64,000 nucleotides of DNA from Saccharopolyspora_D taberi (GTDB lineage Bacteria; Actinomycetota; Actinomycetes; Mycobacteriales; Pseudonocardiaceae): contig NZ_BAAAUX010000011.1 in NCBI RefSeq assembly GCF_039534165.1, forward strand, positions 434,001-498,000. Direction: 5' to 3'. How positions within the stretch are numbered: position 1 is the stretch's first letter; every line of letters begins with the position of its first letter. The position numbers were made by a program, and so were the translations under genes. Shown here piece after piece: positions 51,501 to 59,812 of the stretch. The notes beneath the pieces are model-generated. The model had not been told where the DNA came from and searched no databases. It saw only the letters and a program-made list of their open reading frames with translations.

Positions 51501-52552
51501 CCGCGCTCGCGAACGACTCGTCGCTGCGGCCCCGCTGGAAGTTCGACGTGGGCGAGCCCGTGGTCGCTCTCGACGTGCTCCGAGGCGGGCCCAGCGCACC
51601 GGATTCCTTGGTGGCCGGCGGTTCCGAAGGCGCGGTGCGGGTCTTCGAGCCCGACGGCGCGCTGCGCCACGGGCGGGATCTCGACGACGCGTTGCTGGCC
51701 ATCGCGCCCAGCCCGGACGGAACCCGCATCGCCGCCCTGGGCATGGGCAGCCGGCGGCTGTGGACGGCTACCGACGGAAACGAGCTGCGCGCCGAGGGCG
51801 CGGGGTGGTCGGCTTCGGCGGCGTGGGACCGGAGTTCGCAGTCCCTGGCGGTCGCCGACGGCCGGCGGGTTCGGGTGCTGGACCGCTCCGGCGCGACGCG
51901 ATGGAGCTCCGAGCCGATGACCAGCACGGTCACCAACGTCCTGTGGCCGCGCGGCCACCGCCGCGTGGCGGCCTCGGCCTACCAGGGCGTGACGATCTTC
52001 GAGCCGGAAACCGACCGGATCACCAACACCCTGGAAGCGCCGGGGGCGATCTCCGGGCTGACCGCCGCGCCGAACGGCCGGTGGGTCGTCGGCGGCAGCC
52101 AGGACGCCACCCTGCACGGATGGAAGGTCGCTGACGGCGCGGACTTCCGGATGTCGGGCTTCCCCGCCACCGTGTCCCACCTCGCCTTCGAGGACAGCGG
52201 CCGCTGGATGGCCTGCGAGTCCGCCGAGGTCCTCACCTGCTGGGACTTCTCCGGCCCCGGCCCCACCGGCCGCGCCGGAGTCGTGCTGACCGGCCACCAG
52301 ACCGCGGTGACCGCGTTCGCCTGGGCTCCCGGGCAACGGCAGACGCTCATCAGCGGTGACCAGGACGGCAACGTGCTGGTGTGGCGGATCGCCCCGACCA
52401 CCAAGCCGGGAGACGAGCTCCGGCCCGCGGGCGGGCTCCGCGACGACGACCCGGTCACCGCGATTACCACCGGCCGAACAGGCTCTGGGACGTCCGCCGC
52501 CATCTACATCGGACGGCGATCCGGGCGGGTCGACGCGCTGTCGGTCACCTGA
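51497..52552 (+). CDS. WD40-repeat protein co-transcribed with the COG0523 GTPase
   Basis: 351 residues from GTG 51497, which overlaps the GTPase stop (GTGA). Repeating units of about 40 residues end in motifs such as AVRVFEPDG, VRVLDRSG, TLHGWKVADG, VLTCWDFSG and GNVLVWRIAP. These indicate a seven-bladed propeller. VLTGHQTAVTAFAWAPGQRQ carries the clearest GH dipeptide. No signal peptide or enzymatic motif is seen. The conserved coupling suggests it docks clients or the GTPase. A strong stem-loop terminator follows the gene. Confidence 0.85.
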   Translation: MTALANDSSLRPRWKFDVGEPVVALDVLRGGPSAPDSLVAGGSEGAVRVFEPDGALRHGRDLDDALLAIAPSPDGTRIAALGMGSRRLWTATDGNELRAEGAGWSASAAWDRSSQSLAVADGRRVRVLDRSGATRWSSEPMTSTVTNVLWPRGHRRVAASAYQGVTIFEPETDRITNTLEAPGAISGLTAAPNGRWVVGGSQDATLHGWKVADGADFRMSGFPATVSHLAFEDSGRWMACESAEVLTCWDFSGPGPTGRAGVVLTGHQTAVTAFAWAPGQRQTLISGDQDGNVLVWRIAPTTKPGDELRPAGGLRDDDPVTAITTGRTGSGTSAAIYIGRRSGRVDALSVT

Positions 52553-52582
52553 CCCGCGAACCCACCCCGGGGTTCGCGAGAC

Positions 52583-52621
52583 GGCCGGGGAGGGCGCCTC
52601 ACCCCTGCGCCCTCCCCGGCC
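52583..52621. terminator. Strong stem-loop terminator of the zinc operon
   Basis: A perfect 15-bp stem (GGCCGGGGAGGGCGC at 52583-52597 with its complement at 52607-52621) around a nine-base loop, 30 bases after the WD40 stop. No T tract, as usual for this GC content. Confidence 0.8.
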
Positions 52622-52707
52622 TCCCCGCGTGCTTGACCTCGAGCGCACTTGAACTCTTACCGTTGCCGGTGTCCCCATCGGAGGGCGAGTGCCAGGAGGA
52701 AACCACC

Positions 52708-53358
52708 ATGCGGAAGATCAAAGAGGACTTGTGGGAGACCGAGCCCGAGTACCCGATGCCTGGCCTGAGCACGCACGCGTACCTGTGGCAGGCACCCAGC
52801 GGGAACGTCCTGTTCTACAACACGACCCACGAGCACGAACTCGATCGGATGGCCGAACTGGGCGGGGTGGCACACCACTACCTCAGCCACCAGGACGAGA
52901 TCGCACCATCCCTGCTTGCGATCAAGAAGCGGTTCAACTCCACGTTGCACAGCGCCGCCGCCGAAGCTGACGTGGTGAGCGAAACCGCCCCCGTCGACAA
53001 CGCGTTCGACCGGCGGCACGTAGCCGTCGACGACATCGAAGTCATTCCTACGCCGGGTCACACACCGGGCAGTACGTGCTTCCTGGTTCCTTCGCCCACC
53101 GGGCAGCGGTACCTGTTCACCGGCGACTCGATCTTCCTCGGCGCGGACGGGCGGTGGACGGCCGGGTACATCGAGGGCATGAGCGACCGCGATGCACTGG
53201 CCACGAGCCTCGCCGGACTCGCGTCCCTCACGCCTGATGTCGTGGTTTCCAGCGCGTTCGCCGGAGACTCCGGTGTCACCGAGCTCGGCGACCGACTGTG
53301 GGCCGACTGCGTCCAGGAGGCGTTGCGTTCCCTATCACCCGAAACCAACGCCGGCTGA
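52708..53358 (+). CDS. Metallo-beta-lactamase-fold hydrolase
   Basis: 216 residues from ATG 52708 (AGGAGGA upstream). The fold is seen in LSTHAYLWQAPSGNVLFYNT, EVIPTPGHTPGSTCFLVPSP and YLFTGDSIFLGADGRW. The usual HxHxDH is changed: the region reads AHHYLSHQDEIAP, so only some zinc ligands are kept. This HxDE variant occurs in a subgroup of small metallo-hydrolases of unknown substrate. It is a single gene between the zinc operon terminator and the convergent carnitine operon. Confidence 0.8.
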   Translation: MRKIKEDLWETEPEYPMPGLSTHAYLWQAPSGNVLFYNTTHEHELDRMAELGGVAHHYLSHQDEIAPSLLAIKKRFNSTLHSAAAEADVVSETAPVDNAFDRRHVAVDDIEVIPTPGHTPGSTCFLVPSPTGQRYLFTGDSIFLGADGRWTAGYIEGMSDRDALATSLAGLASLTPDVVVSSAFAGDSGVTELGDRLWADCVQEALRSLSPETNAG

Positions 53359-53403
53359 CCCGCACACTGCCGCGGTGCCGCCGGTCCACCGGGGAGAACG
53401 CCG

Positions 53404-53832
53404 TCAACCATCCGGTGTGGAGGCGTCGAGAACCTCCTGGGCCCGTGCGAGCTGAAGGGCCACCTCCTCGGGAAACGGGGTGGTACGTCCCGCCCTCGTG
53501 TCCACGTGAAGTGCGGTGATCTCCTCGGTGGAAACCAGCGTGCCGTCGACGAACATCTCGTGGGACAGCCGCAGCTTCTTCGCGCCGCGCTCGGTGATTC
53601 TGGTCCGCACCACCATTTCGGCATCCGGGCCGACCTCGCGCAGGTACCGGATGTGCGCCTCGACCGTGTACAGCGAGCAGCCGGTGCTGGTGCGGTACTG
53701 CTCGTCGAGACCTGTGCGCTCCATCAGCGCGTCCGTGGCGAATCCGAAGACGAGGACATAGTACGCCTCGCTGAGGTGGCCGTTGTAGTCGATCCACTCC
53801 GGACGGACGTGCTGCCGCAGTTCCCCGATCAC
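53404..53832 (-). CDS. cdhB: Hot-dog thioesterase, CdhB-like (carnitine pathway)
   Basis: 142 residues. VRPEWIDYNGHLSEAYYVLV is the 4HBT hot-dog motif with its catalytic Asp (in D-Y-N-G-H); TVEAHIRYLREVGPDAEMVV and LSHEMFVDGTLVSTEEI complete the fold. It starts at GTG 53832 and overlaps the carnitine dehydrogenase stop by four bases (GTGA). In Pseudomonas the carnitine operon has the same three functions (cdhC, cdhA, cdhB), from memory. The thioesterase is thought to act on a CoA intermediate such as betainyl-CoA. The symbol is by analogy. Confidence 0.82.
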   Translation of the reverse strand: MIGELRQHVRPEWIDYNGHLSEAYYVLVFGFATDALMERTGLDEQYRTSTGCSLYTVEAHIRYLREVGPDAEMVVRTRITERGAKKLRLSHEMFVDGTLVSTEEITALHVDTRAGRTTPFPEEVALQLARAQEVLDASTPDG

Positions 53833-54803
53833 GACTTCCTCCGGACTTCTTCGATCGCCCGCATCACGGCGATGACCGCGCGGTCGCGTTCGGCGACGAG
53901 CTCGGCGATGCTGCGCCCGCCCGCGGCGTCCTCGCAGCCCCGCACCATCCGGTCCCGCAGTTCCTCGGTCAGCTCGGGGGCTTCCAGGCGGGTCCACGGT
54001 GACTTCAGCGACGGTCCGAAGTGGTCCAGCATGTGCGCCATGCCGCCTTCTCCTCCGGCCAGGTGGAAGGTCAGGCACGGCCCCAGCAGCGGCCAGCGCA
54101 GCCCCGGACCTTCGGTGATGGAGGCGTCGATCTGCTCGACGGTCGCTTCGCCGTTGGCCACCATGTGCAGGGCTTCGCGCCAGATCGCCTCCTGGAGGCG
54201 GTTGGCGATGAACCCGGGCACCTCGCGGTCCATCGTGATCACCGACTTCCCGGCGACCTCGAAGAACTCCGCTGCCCAGCGCACTGCCCAGGGCCGGGTG
54301 CGCTCGCCGCCGACCACCTCGACCAGCGGAATCAGGTAAGGCGGGTTGAACGGGTGACCGACGACCAGGCGCTGCGGGGTCGCGCATTCCGTCTGCATCT
54401 CGGTCATCCCGTAGCCGGAGGTCGACGAGGACACCACGACACCGGCGGGCGTGGCCGCGTCGATGCGCGCGAGCAGGTCCCGCTTGATGTCGAGGTCTTC
54501 CGGTGCGCTTTCCTGGACGAACTCCGCGTCGCGCACGGCCGTCTCCAACGTGTCCGCGACCGTGAGGTTGTCCACCGACGCGCCCGGGGCGAGACCGAGT
54601 TCGGTGAGCGCGGGCCAGGCCGCGTCGACGAGCCTGCGCAACCTGGCCTCCGCGTCCGGCGCCGGATCCCAGGCCGTGACCTCGTAGCCCTTCGCGAGGA
54701 AGTGGGCGACCCAGCCGCCCCCGATGACACCGGCCCCGACGCAGGCGACCCGGCGCACGTCGGCAGGTTCCACCGATGGCTGATCAGTTGTCTCACTGGT
54801 CAT
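53829..54803 (-). CDS. cdhA: L-carnitine 3-dehydrogenase (3-hydroxyacyl-CoA dehydrogenase fold)
   Basis: 324 residues. VACVGAGVIGGGWVAHFLAK is the NAD-binding turn. VVSSSTSGYGMTEMQ and VVGHPFNPPYLIPLVEVVGG are the catalytic Ser and His regions of the family; EVPGFIANRLQEAIWREALH follows. The HPFNPPYLIPLVEVV wording and the position next to a BKACE enzyme favour L-carnitine dehydrogenase (carnitine to 3-dehydrocarnitine with NAD) over a plain fatty-acid enzyme. GGAGGGG precedes ATG 54803, only four bases after the cdhC stop. Confidence 0.88.
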   Translation of the reverse strand: MTSETTDQPSVEPADVRRVACVGAGVIGGGWVAHFLAKGYEVTAWDPAPDAEARLRRLVDAAWPALTELGLAPGASVDNLTVADTLETAVRDAEFVQESAPEDLDIKRDLLARIDAATPAGVVVSSSTSGYGMTEMQTECATPQRLVVGHPFNPPYLIPLVEVVGGERTRPWAVRWAAEFFEVAGKSVITMDREVPGFIANRLQEAIWREALHMVANGEATVEQIDASITEGPGLRWPLLGPCLTFHLAGGEGGMAHMLDHFGPSLKSPWTRLEAPELTEELRDRMVRGCEDAAGGRSIAELVAERDRAVIAVMRAIEEVRRKS

Positions 54804-54807
54804 GGTT

Positions 54808-55695
54808 TCAGCCCCTCCGCTTCAGGCCGAGCTTCTCGCGCGCCTGGTCAGGCGTCGCGACCTTGGCTCCGAGTGCTTCGACGATCGTCACCGCGCGTTC
54901 CACCAGCTGCGCGTTCGTGGCCTTGACCCCCTTGCTGAGGTACAGGTTGTCTTCGAGACCGACCCGCACGTGGCCGCCGAGGATCGCCGACTGCGCCACC
55001 CAGGGCATCTGGTTGCGCCCGATGGCGAAGCTCGCCCAGTTCGCACCAGCCGGAAGCATGTTCACCATGGACTGCAACACACCGGGATCGGCCGGAGCTC
55101 CGTAGGGAATTCCCATGCACAGCTGGAAAAGCGGCGGCGCGTCGATGAGCCCTTCCGCGATGAGCTTGGTGGCGAACCACAGCTGGCCCGTGTCGAAGAT
55201 CTCCAGCTCCGGCTTCACCCCGAGTTCCTGGATGCGCGCCGCTCCGGCCCGCAGCATGTCCGGGGTGCTGATGTAGAGCTGGCTGCCCTCGCCGAAGTTC
55301 AGCGATCCGCAGTCCATCGTGCAGATGTCCGGGAGGAGTTCCTCGATGTGCGGCAGCCGCTCCAGGCCGTTGACCAGATCGGTGCCGTCGACCGGCTTGA
55401 GCGGGTCCTCCTGGTCGATGACGAGGTCGCCGCCCATCCCCGCGGTGAGGTTGATGACGACGTCCACATCGGACTCGCGGATCCGGCGGACGACCTCGCG
55501 GTAGAGCGCGACGTCGCGGGACCCCTTGCCGTCCTCGATGTTGCGCACGTGGATGTGCACGACGGCCGCGCCGGCGTTCGCGGCGTCGACCGCCGAGGCC
55601 GCGATCTGCTCCGGGGTGACCGGCACGTGCTCGCTCTTGCCCACGGTGTCGCCCGCGCCGGTGAGCGCGGCGGTGATGATCACTTCGTTGTTCAT
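54808..55695 (-). CDS. cdhC: 3-dehydrocarnitine cleavage enzyme, BKACE family (DUF849)
   Basis: 295 residues from ATG 55695 (AGAGGA upstream). BKACE hallmarks are EVIITAALTGAG, GAAVVHIHVRNIEDGKGSRD (zinc His-x-His), VINLTAGMGGDL, and MGIPYGAPADPGVLQSM. Such enzymes condense a beta-keto acid with acetyl-CoA; the carnitine-specific type turns 3-dehydrocarnitine plus acetyl-CoA into betainyl-CoA plus acetoacetate. Neighbouring cdhA and thioesterase genes support this substrate. It is the first gene of the three, 90 bases after the double-HTH regulator, and may share a transcript with it. Confidence 0.9.
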   Translation of the reverse strand: MNNEVIITAALTGAGDTVGKSEHVPVTPEQIAASAVDAANAGAAVVHIHVRNIEDGKGSRDVALYREVVRRIRESDVDVVINLTAGMGGDLVIDQEDPLKPVDGTDLVNGLERLPHIEELLPDICTMDCGSLNFGEGSQLYISTPDMLRAGAARIQELGVKPELEIFDTGQLWFATKLIAEGLIDAPPLFQLCMGIPYGAPADPGVLQSMVNMLPAGANWASFAIGRNQMPWVAQSAILGGHVRVGLEDNLYLSKGVKATNAQLVERAVTIVEALGAKVATPDQAREKLGLKRRG

Positions 55696-55785
55696 GTGCG
55701 TTCCTCTCCGCGCCGAGGGTGCGCGTGATCGCGTCGCCAACGTCGTTTCCGTTGCGACTGGGGGGATTTCCGGTGCCGGGTCAGT

Positions 55786-56646
55786 TCACTTCCGCACGAT
55801 TTCGCGCTCGACGAAGTCGTGCAGTGCCTGGCGCATGCGCTCCACCGACCGGCCGGGGCGCTCGGTGAGCACCTGGATGCCGAGACCGTCGATGAGCGCG
55901 GTGAGCATCATCGTGAGGTCCTGGGCGTCGGTGTCGGCGAACACGCCCTGGTGCTGGCCTTCCTGGATGGTGCGGGCGATCGTTTCGTGCCAGCGGGTGT
56001 AGGAGTCGGTGTGCAGCACGCGCATTTCCGGTCGCAGCGCGCTTTCGTTCCACATCTGCAGCCAGATCGACCACTCCAGCCGCAGCGGCCCCGGGGTGGG
56101 CAGCTGCAGCTCGATCAGGCGCAGCAGCCGCTCGTGCGCGTCGGTGATGCTGTGCAGCTCGGCGACCTGCCGGTCGAACGCCTGGCGGACCGAGTGCCGC
56201 AGCGCTTCGGTGAGCAGGTCGTCCCGGCCGGGGAAGTGGTAGTGGATCGTGGCCGGGCTGGTCCCGCATTCCCTTGCGACGTCCGCGATCCGCACCGAGT
56301 GGTAGCCGCGCTCGGCGATCAGGTGCCATGCGGCGTCGAGGATCTGCTGGTAGCGGCCGGCTTCCTCCGGGCGGTCCGGGGACCGGTGCCGCAGCGCGGA
56401 CCGCCGCGGCGCCGCGGCGACCGTCTCCGCGTCGTCGCTGCCGTTGAGCAGCCAGTTCACCGTCACGTCACCGGTCTCCGCGATGCGGGTCAGCTCGGCG
56501 GCGGTGAAACGCCTGGTCCCGTTCAGCGACTTCGACAACTTCGTAGCGTCCAGGCCGATCTGCTCGGCGAACGCCCGCTGGCTTCCCCGGTACTCGCGCA
56601 GCACCTGCCGCACTCGCTGACGCAACTCCGATGCCGTGTCCCGCAC
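55786..56646 (-). CDS. Double-HTH regulator: XRE domain fused to a TetR/BetI-type protein
   Basis: 286 residues from GTG 56646. An XRE-type HTH comes first (REYRGSQRAFAEQIGLDATK, LSKSLNGTRRFTAAELTRIA, about 15-60). A complete TetR domain follows (QQILDAAWHLIAERGYHSVR, IADVARECGTSPATIHYHFP, about 98-145) with a BetI-like C-terminal ligand domain (LELQLPTPGPLRLEWSIWLQ-type helix, ending TMMLTALIDGLGIQV). Two DNA-binding domains in one chain are rare. It is upstream of cdhC in the same direction and divergent from the NCS1 permease. An ATG at 56727 would put a palindromic operator inside the coding region, so I prefer GTG 56646. Confidence 0.85.
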   Translation of the reverse strand: MRDTASELRQRVRQVLREYRGSQRAFAEQIGLDATKLSKSLNGTRRFTAAELTRIAETGDVTVNWLLNGSDDAETVAAAPRRSALRHRSPDRPEEAGRYQQILDAAWHLIAERGYHSVRIADVARECGTSPATIHYHFPGRDDLLTEALRHSVRQAFDRQVAELHSITDAHERLLRLIELQLPTPGPLRLEWSIWLQMWNESALRPEMRVLHTDSYTRWHETIARTIQEGQHQGVFADTDAQDLTMMLTALIDGLGIQVLTERPGRSVERMRQALHDFVEREIVRK

Positions 56647-56666
56647 AGTTCCGGACGGTATCAGCG

Positions 56667-56685
56667 CATTGCGATAATCGCAATG
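56667..56685. promoter_or_regulatory. Perfect palindrome CATTGCGATAATCGCAATG, predicted operator
   Basis: Nine-base arms around a central A, 20 bases upstream of the regulator GTG and in the gap to the NCS1 permease. More half-sites follow: ATCGCAAT at 56694-56701, ATTGCGC near 56731 and ATCGCAACGATCG near 56828. The series suits a regulator with two DNA-binding domains. Confidence 0.75.
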
Positions 56686-56932
56686 ACCCGCAGGATCGCA
56701 ATCAGGCTCAGCAGACGCCGATTGCATCGAGATTGCGCTTTAACTGCATAAACAACTGGTTCGCTTGACCCGCACGTCGTTCTGCGCTCAGAGTATTGCC
56801 CCATCGCATGGCTGACTGTTCAGTCGAATCGCAACGATCGCGTCGCGTCCGGCCCCCCACGGCGGGATCACCGACAGGCGGCTGTTGATTCGGCGCGCCC
56901 CGCGCGCCGTCACTCACACTGAAGGAGCAGCA

Positions 56933-58405
56933 ATGGGCACGCTGGCCGACCAGCCCGAACCCGACACCCAGGCCCAGCCCGCTGACACCGGGGCGCTCGG
57001 CATCGAGTCCCGGTCCATCGACTACGTTCCGCTGGCCGAACGGCACGGCAGGGTCTGGCACCTGTGGCCCGTGTGGTTCACCGGCGACGCGCACCTGGCG
57101 ACCGTCGCCACCGGAGCCCTCGGCATCACGATGGGCACCAACCTGCTGTGGACGGCGATCGCGATCATCCTCGGGTGCGCGTTCGGCACGTTCTTCATGG
57201 CGTTCCACTCCACCCAGGGCCCGCAGCTCGGCCTGCCGCAGATGATCCAGTCCCGGCCCCAGTTCGGCTACCTCGGCGCCCTGCTGGTGTGGGTGGTCGC
57301 GCTGGTGACCTACGTCGGGTACAACGCCTTCAACACGCTGCTGGCCGGTGAGACGGTGCAGCTGCTCACCGGGGTCGACGCGGAGCCGGTGTACGTGGTG
57401 TTCACCGGTGTCGCGCTGGTGGTGGGGATCTTCGGCTACGACCTGATCCACAAGGCGCAACGCGTGCTCGCCTACGTCCTCATCGCCGCGCTGCTGGTGT
57501 TCACCGTCGGCATCGCGGTCGCCGGTGGCCTGCCTGCCGGGCAGCTCAGCTTCGAGGGCTTCCAGCTCGACCCGTTCCTCGTGCAGTTCTTCGTCGCCGC
57601 GGCCTACCAGTTGTCGTGGTCGATCTACGTGTCCGACTACTCGCGCTACCTCCCCCGCGACGTCGGGGTGCGACCGTCGTTCTGGTGGACCTACTTCGGC
57701 GCGCTGGTCGGCGGGGCCTGGATGATGCTGGTCGGCGCGATCGCCGCCGCGTTCAACGCCGAGCTCGGCGTGTCCGAGGCGGTGCGCGACGCGGGCGACC
57801 TGATCTTCCCCGGCTTCGGCAGCGCATTGCTGGTGGTGTCCCTGCTGGGCCTGATCACCATCACCGGCATCCAGTTCTACGGCGCGTCGCTGACGCTGCT
57901 GTCCATCAGTGACTCGTTCCGACCGCTGGCGCGCAGCACCCGCAGCAAGCGCATCGCGACGCTGCTGATCTCCGCGGTGGTCTCCACGGCGATCGCCTTC
58001 AGCGCCTCGGAGGACTTCCTGCACCAGTTCGGGGAGTTCCTGGAGATCCTGCTCTACCTGTTCACGCCGTGGACCGCGATCAACCTGGTCGACTTCTACT
58101 TCGTGCGGCACACGCACTACTCGATCCGGGAGATCTTCAACCCGCGCGGCATGTACGGGCGGTGGAACTGGCGCGGTCTGGCCGCCTACGCCATCGGGTT
58201 CCTGGCGATGGTTCCCTTCATGAGCAACGGGCTGTTCACCGGACCTGCCGCGACCTGGCTCGGCGGTGCGGACATCTCCATGATCGCCGGACTGATCGTG
58301 TCCGCGGTGGCGTACCTGCTGGCGTGCCGGTCGGTGGACGTCGAAGCGGAGAAGCGGCGGATCGCCGAGGCGGATCGCGACCTCGAACCGAGCGGCGTCG
58401 AATAG
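56933..58405 (+). CDS. NCS1-family permease, possible carnitine/betaine importer
   Basis: 490 residues and about twelve membrane helices from ATG 56933 (AAGGAG upstream). SIDYVPLAERHGRVWHLWPV then WFTGDAHLATVATGALGITMG is the NCS1 N-terminal region; SYVSDYSRYLP-like IYVSDYSRYLPRDVG and FTPWTAINLVDFYFVRHTHYS are further family segments. Known NCS1 carriers move cytosine, hydantoins, allantoin or thiamine with Na+ or H+. Here it is divergent from the carnitine regulator and catabolic genes, so an N-methylated substrate such as carnitine is a reasonable but unproven guess. A strong bidirectional terminator follows. Confidence 0.85.
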   Translation: MGTLADQPEPDTQAQPADTGALGIESRSIDYVPLAERHGRVWHLWPVWFTGDAHLATVATGALGITMGTNLLWTAIAIILGCAFGTFFMAFHSTQGPQLGLPQMIQSRPQFGYLGALLVWVVALVTYVGYNAFNTLLAGETVQLLTGVDAEPVYVVFTGVALVVGIFGYDLIHKAQRVLAYVLIAALLVFTVGIAVAGGLPAGQLSFEGFQLDPFLVQFFVAAAYQLSWSIYVSDYSRYLPRDVGVRPSFWWTYFGALVGGAWMMLVGAIAAAFNAELGVSEAVRDAGDLIFPGFGSALLVVSLLGLITITGIQFYGASLTLLSISDSFRPLARSTRSKRIATLLISAVVSTAIAFSASEDFLHQFGEFLEILLYLFTPWTAINLVDFYFVRHTHYSIREIFNPRGMYGRWNWRGLAAYAIGFLAMVPFMSNGLFTGPAATWLGGADISMIAGLIVSAVAYLLACRSVDVEAEKRRIAEADRDLEPSGVE

Positions 58406-58414
58406 CCTTCTCCG

Positions 58415-58460
58415 CGACAAGGGCTCCGCAGGCCACACCCGGCCTGCGGAGCCCTTGTCG
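58415..58460. terminator. Bidirectional terminator
   Basis: A perfect 20-bp stem (CGACAAGGGCTCCGCAGGCC at 58415-58434 and its complement at 58441-58460) closes a six-base loop between the convergent NCS1 and MarR genes. Confidence 0.9.
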
Positions 58461-58473
58461 TTGACGGGATCGA

Positions 58474-59004
58474 TCAGCCAGCGCCGTCCGCCCGGGAAGT
58501 GGGCGCTCCGCCGCGCGACCGCCTGGGCTGAGACCACCGGTAGCCCGGGTGGATCCCGGGACTGAGTTCGTGCTGGTCGGCGATGCGCCGGAGCAGCGCG
58601 CTCAACTGCTGGTGCTCGGCGCGGGTCAGCGCCTGGCAGATCTGCTGTTCGTGATCCGCGGCGACATCGAGGAGCGCGGTCAGCAGGTCGAGGCCCTGCG
58701 GGGTCAGGTGCAGCGCGTACAGCCGCCGGTCGCGGGGGTTCTTCCGGCGCTCGATCAGTCCGCGCTCTTCCAGTTCGTCGACGAAGGGGACGAAGCGGCT
58801 CGGCAGCATCCCGAGGTCGTCGGCGAGCTCGCGCTGGCTGCGTCCCGGGTTTTGCGCCAGGTGACGCAGCAGTCCCGCCTGCGCGGGAGTCAGGTCGAGC
58901 CCGGCGAGCCGTTCCGCGAACCGGCCTGCCGCGTGCGCGCCGAGCTGGGCGAGCAGGAACGCCGCACCGCCGCGCGCCTCAGGTCCGCCGTCCGCTCGAT
59001 TCAT
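58474..59004 (-). CDS. MarR-family transcriptional regulator
   Basis: 176 residues from ATG 59004. LTPAQAGLLRHLAQNPGRSQ, RELADDLGMLPSRFVPFVDE and LEERGLIERRKNPRDRRLYALHL are the winged-helix core with its Arg-Arg-Leu-Tyr wing. It is divergent from a membrane-protein/SDR operon; the 81-base gap contains GCAATCAT twice (near 59010 and 59031), which may be operator half-sites. A longer form from ATG 59037 is possible but has no ribosome-binding site. Confidence 0.9.
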   Translation of the reverse strand: MNRADGGPEARGGAAFLLAQLGAHAAGRFAERLAGLDLTPAQAGLLRHLAQNPGRSQRELADDLGMLPSRFVPFVDELEERGLIERRKNPRDRRLYALHLTPQGLDLLTALLDVAADHEQQICQALTRAEHQQLSALLRRIADQHELSPGIHPGYRWSQPRRSRGGAPTSRADGAG

Positions 59005-59085
59005 CCTCACGCAATCATCGTACCCTCTTGCAATCATTCACTTCATGAACGATTATCTCTCTGGAACCGTTGCCAAGGAGGAATC

Positions 59086-59781
59086 ATGACCACCGCCCCC
59101 AGCACCCAGCGCCCCGCGGCGCCGGCGCGTCGCCCGCAAGCCGGTCCGCCGCTGCTGGTCCCCGTTCTCACCTTCACCGCGTTGACCATCGGCTACGTCG
59201 TCGCCAACCGGTCCACGCCGCAGCCCGACGCTCCGGGCAGCGCGGTCCTGCACTACGCCCAGACGAATGCCGCCACGATCGAGGTCGGCGCCTTCCTGCT
59301 CTTCGCCTCCGCGGTGCCCCTCGCGCTCCTGGCGGCAGTGCTTTACCGGCGGCTGCGCGCGCTGGGCATCACCGCCCCGGGCTCGGCGATCACCCTGGTC
59401 GGCGGGGTGCTGGCCGCCAGTGAGCTGGCTATGAGCGCGATGCTCGCCTGGACCGGAGGCCGGCTGCCTGCAGATGCCGACCCCGCGTTGGCGCGTGCCC
59501 TGGCGGACCTGTCGTTCCTGTCCGGCGGACCCGGCTACGCGGTGACGTTCGCCCTGCTGATCGCCGGAATCTCCGTGACAGGTCTGCTCGCCAGGCTGCT
59601 GCCCCGTGCGGTGACGTGGACCGGCCTCGTGCTCGCCGCCGCCGGAATGGTCTCCACGCTCACCTTCCTGGCCCCCGGCTTCGGCTACCTCCTGCCGGTG
59701 GTCCGCTTCGGCGGACTCGTGTGGCTGGTGTTCGTCGCGGCCTTGATGCCGCGCACCCGCCCCCGCTCAGGACACCAGTAG
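59086..59781 (+). CDS. Six-helix membrane protein, unknown
   Basis: 231 residues from ATG 59086 (AAGGAGGAATC upstream). After a Pro/Ala-rich start, hydrophobic segments are seen at about 24-42, 65-88, 100-122, 150-170, 176-196 and 202-222. The pattern resembles DUF4386-type proteins, but I see no motif that settles it. It lies 31 bases upstream of an SDR gene and is divergent from a MarR gene, so it is probably controlled by that regulator. Confidence 0.7.
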   Translation: MTTAPSTQRPAAPARRPQAGPPLLVPVLTFTALTIGYVVANRSTPQPDAPGSAVLHYAQTNAATIEVGAFLLFASAVPLALLAAVLYRRLRALGITAPGSAITLVGGVLAASELAMSAMLAWTGGRLPADADPALARALADLSFLSGGPGYAVTFALLIAGISVTGLLARLLPRAVTWTGLVLAAAGMVSTLTFLAPGFGYLLPVVRFGGLVWLVFVAALMPRTRPRSGHQ

Positions 59782-59812
59782 CAGACAGCCCGCAACCGGA
59801 GAGCGACCTCAC

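Noticed and set aside
53829..54803. Generic fatty-acid 3-hydroxyacyl-CoA dehydrogenase
   Set aside because: The coupling to a BKACE enzyme and a hot-dog thioesterase in the same order as the known carnitine operon makes carnitine dehydrogenase the better call.
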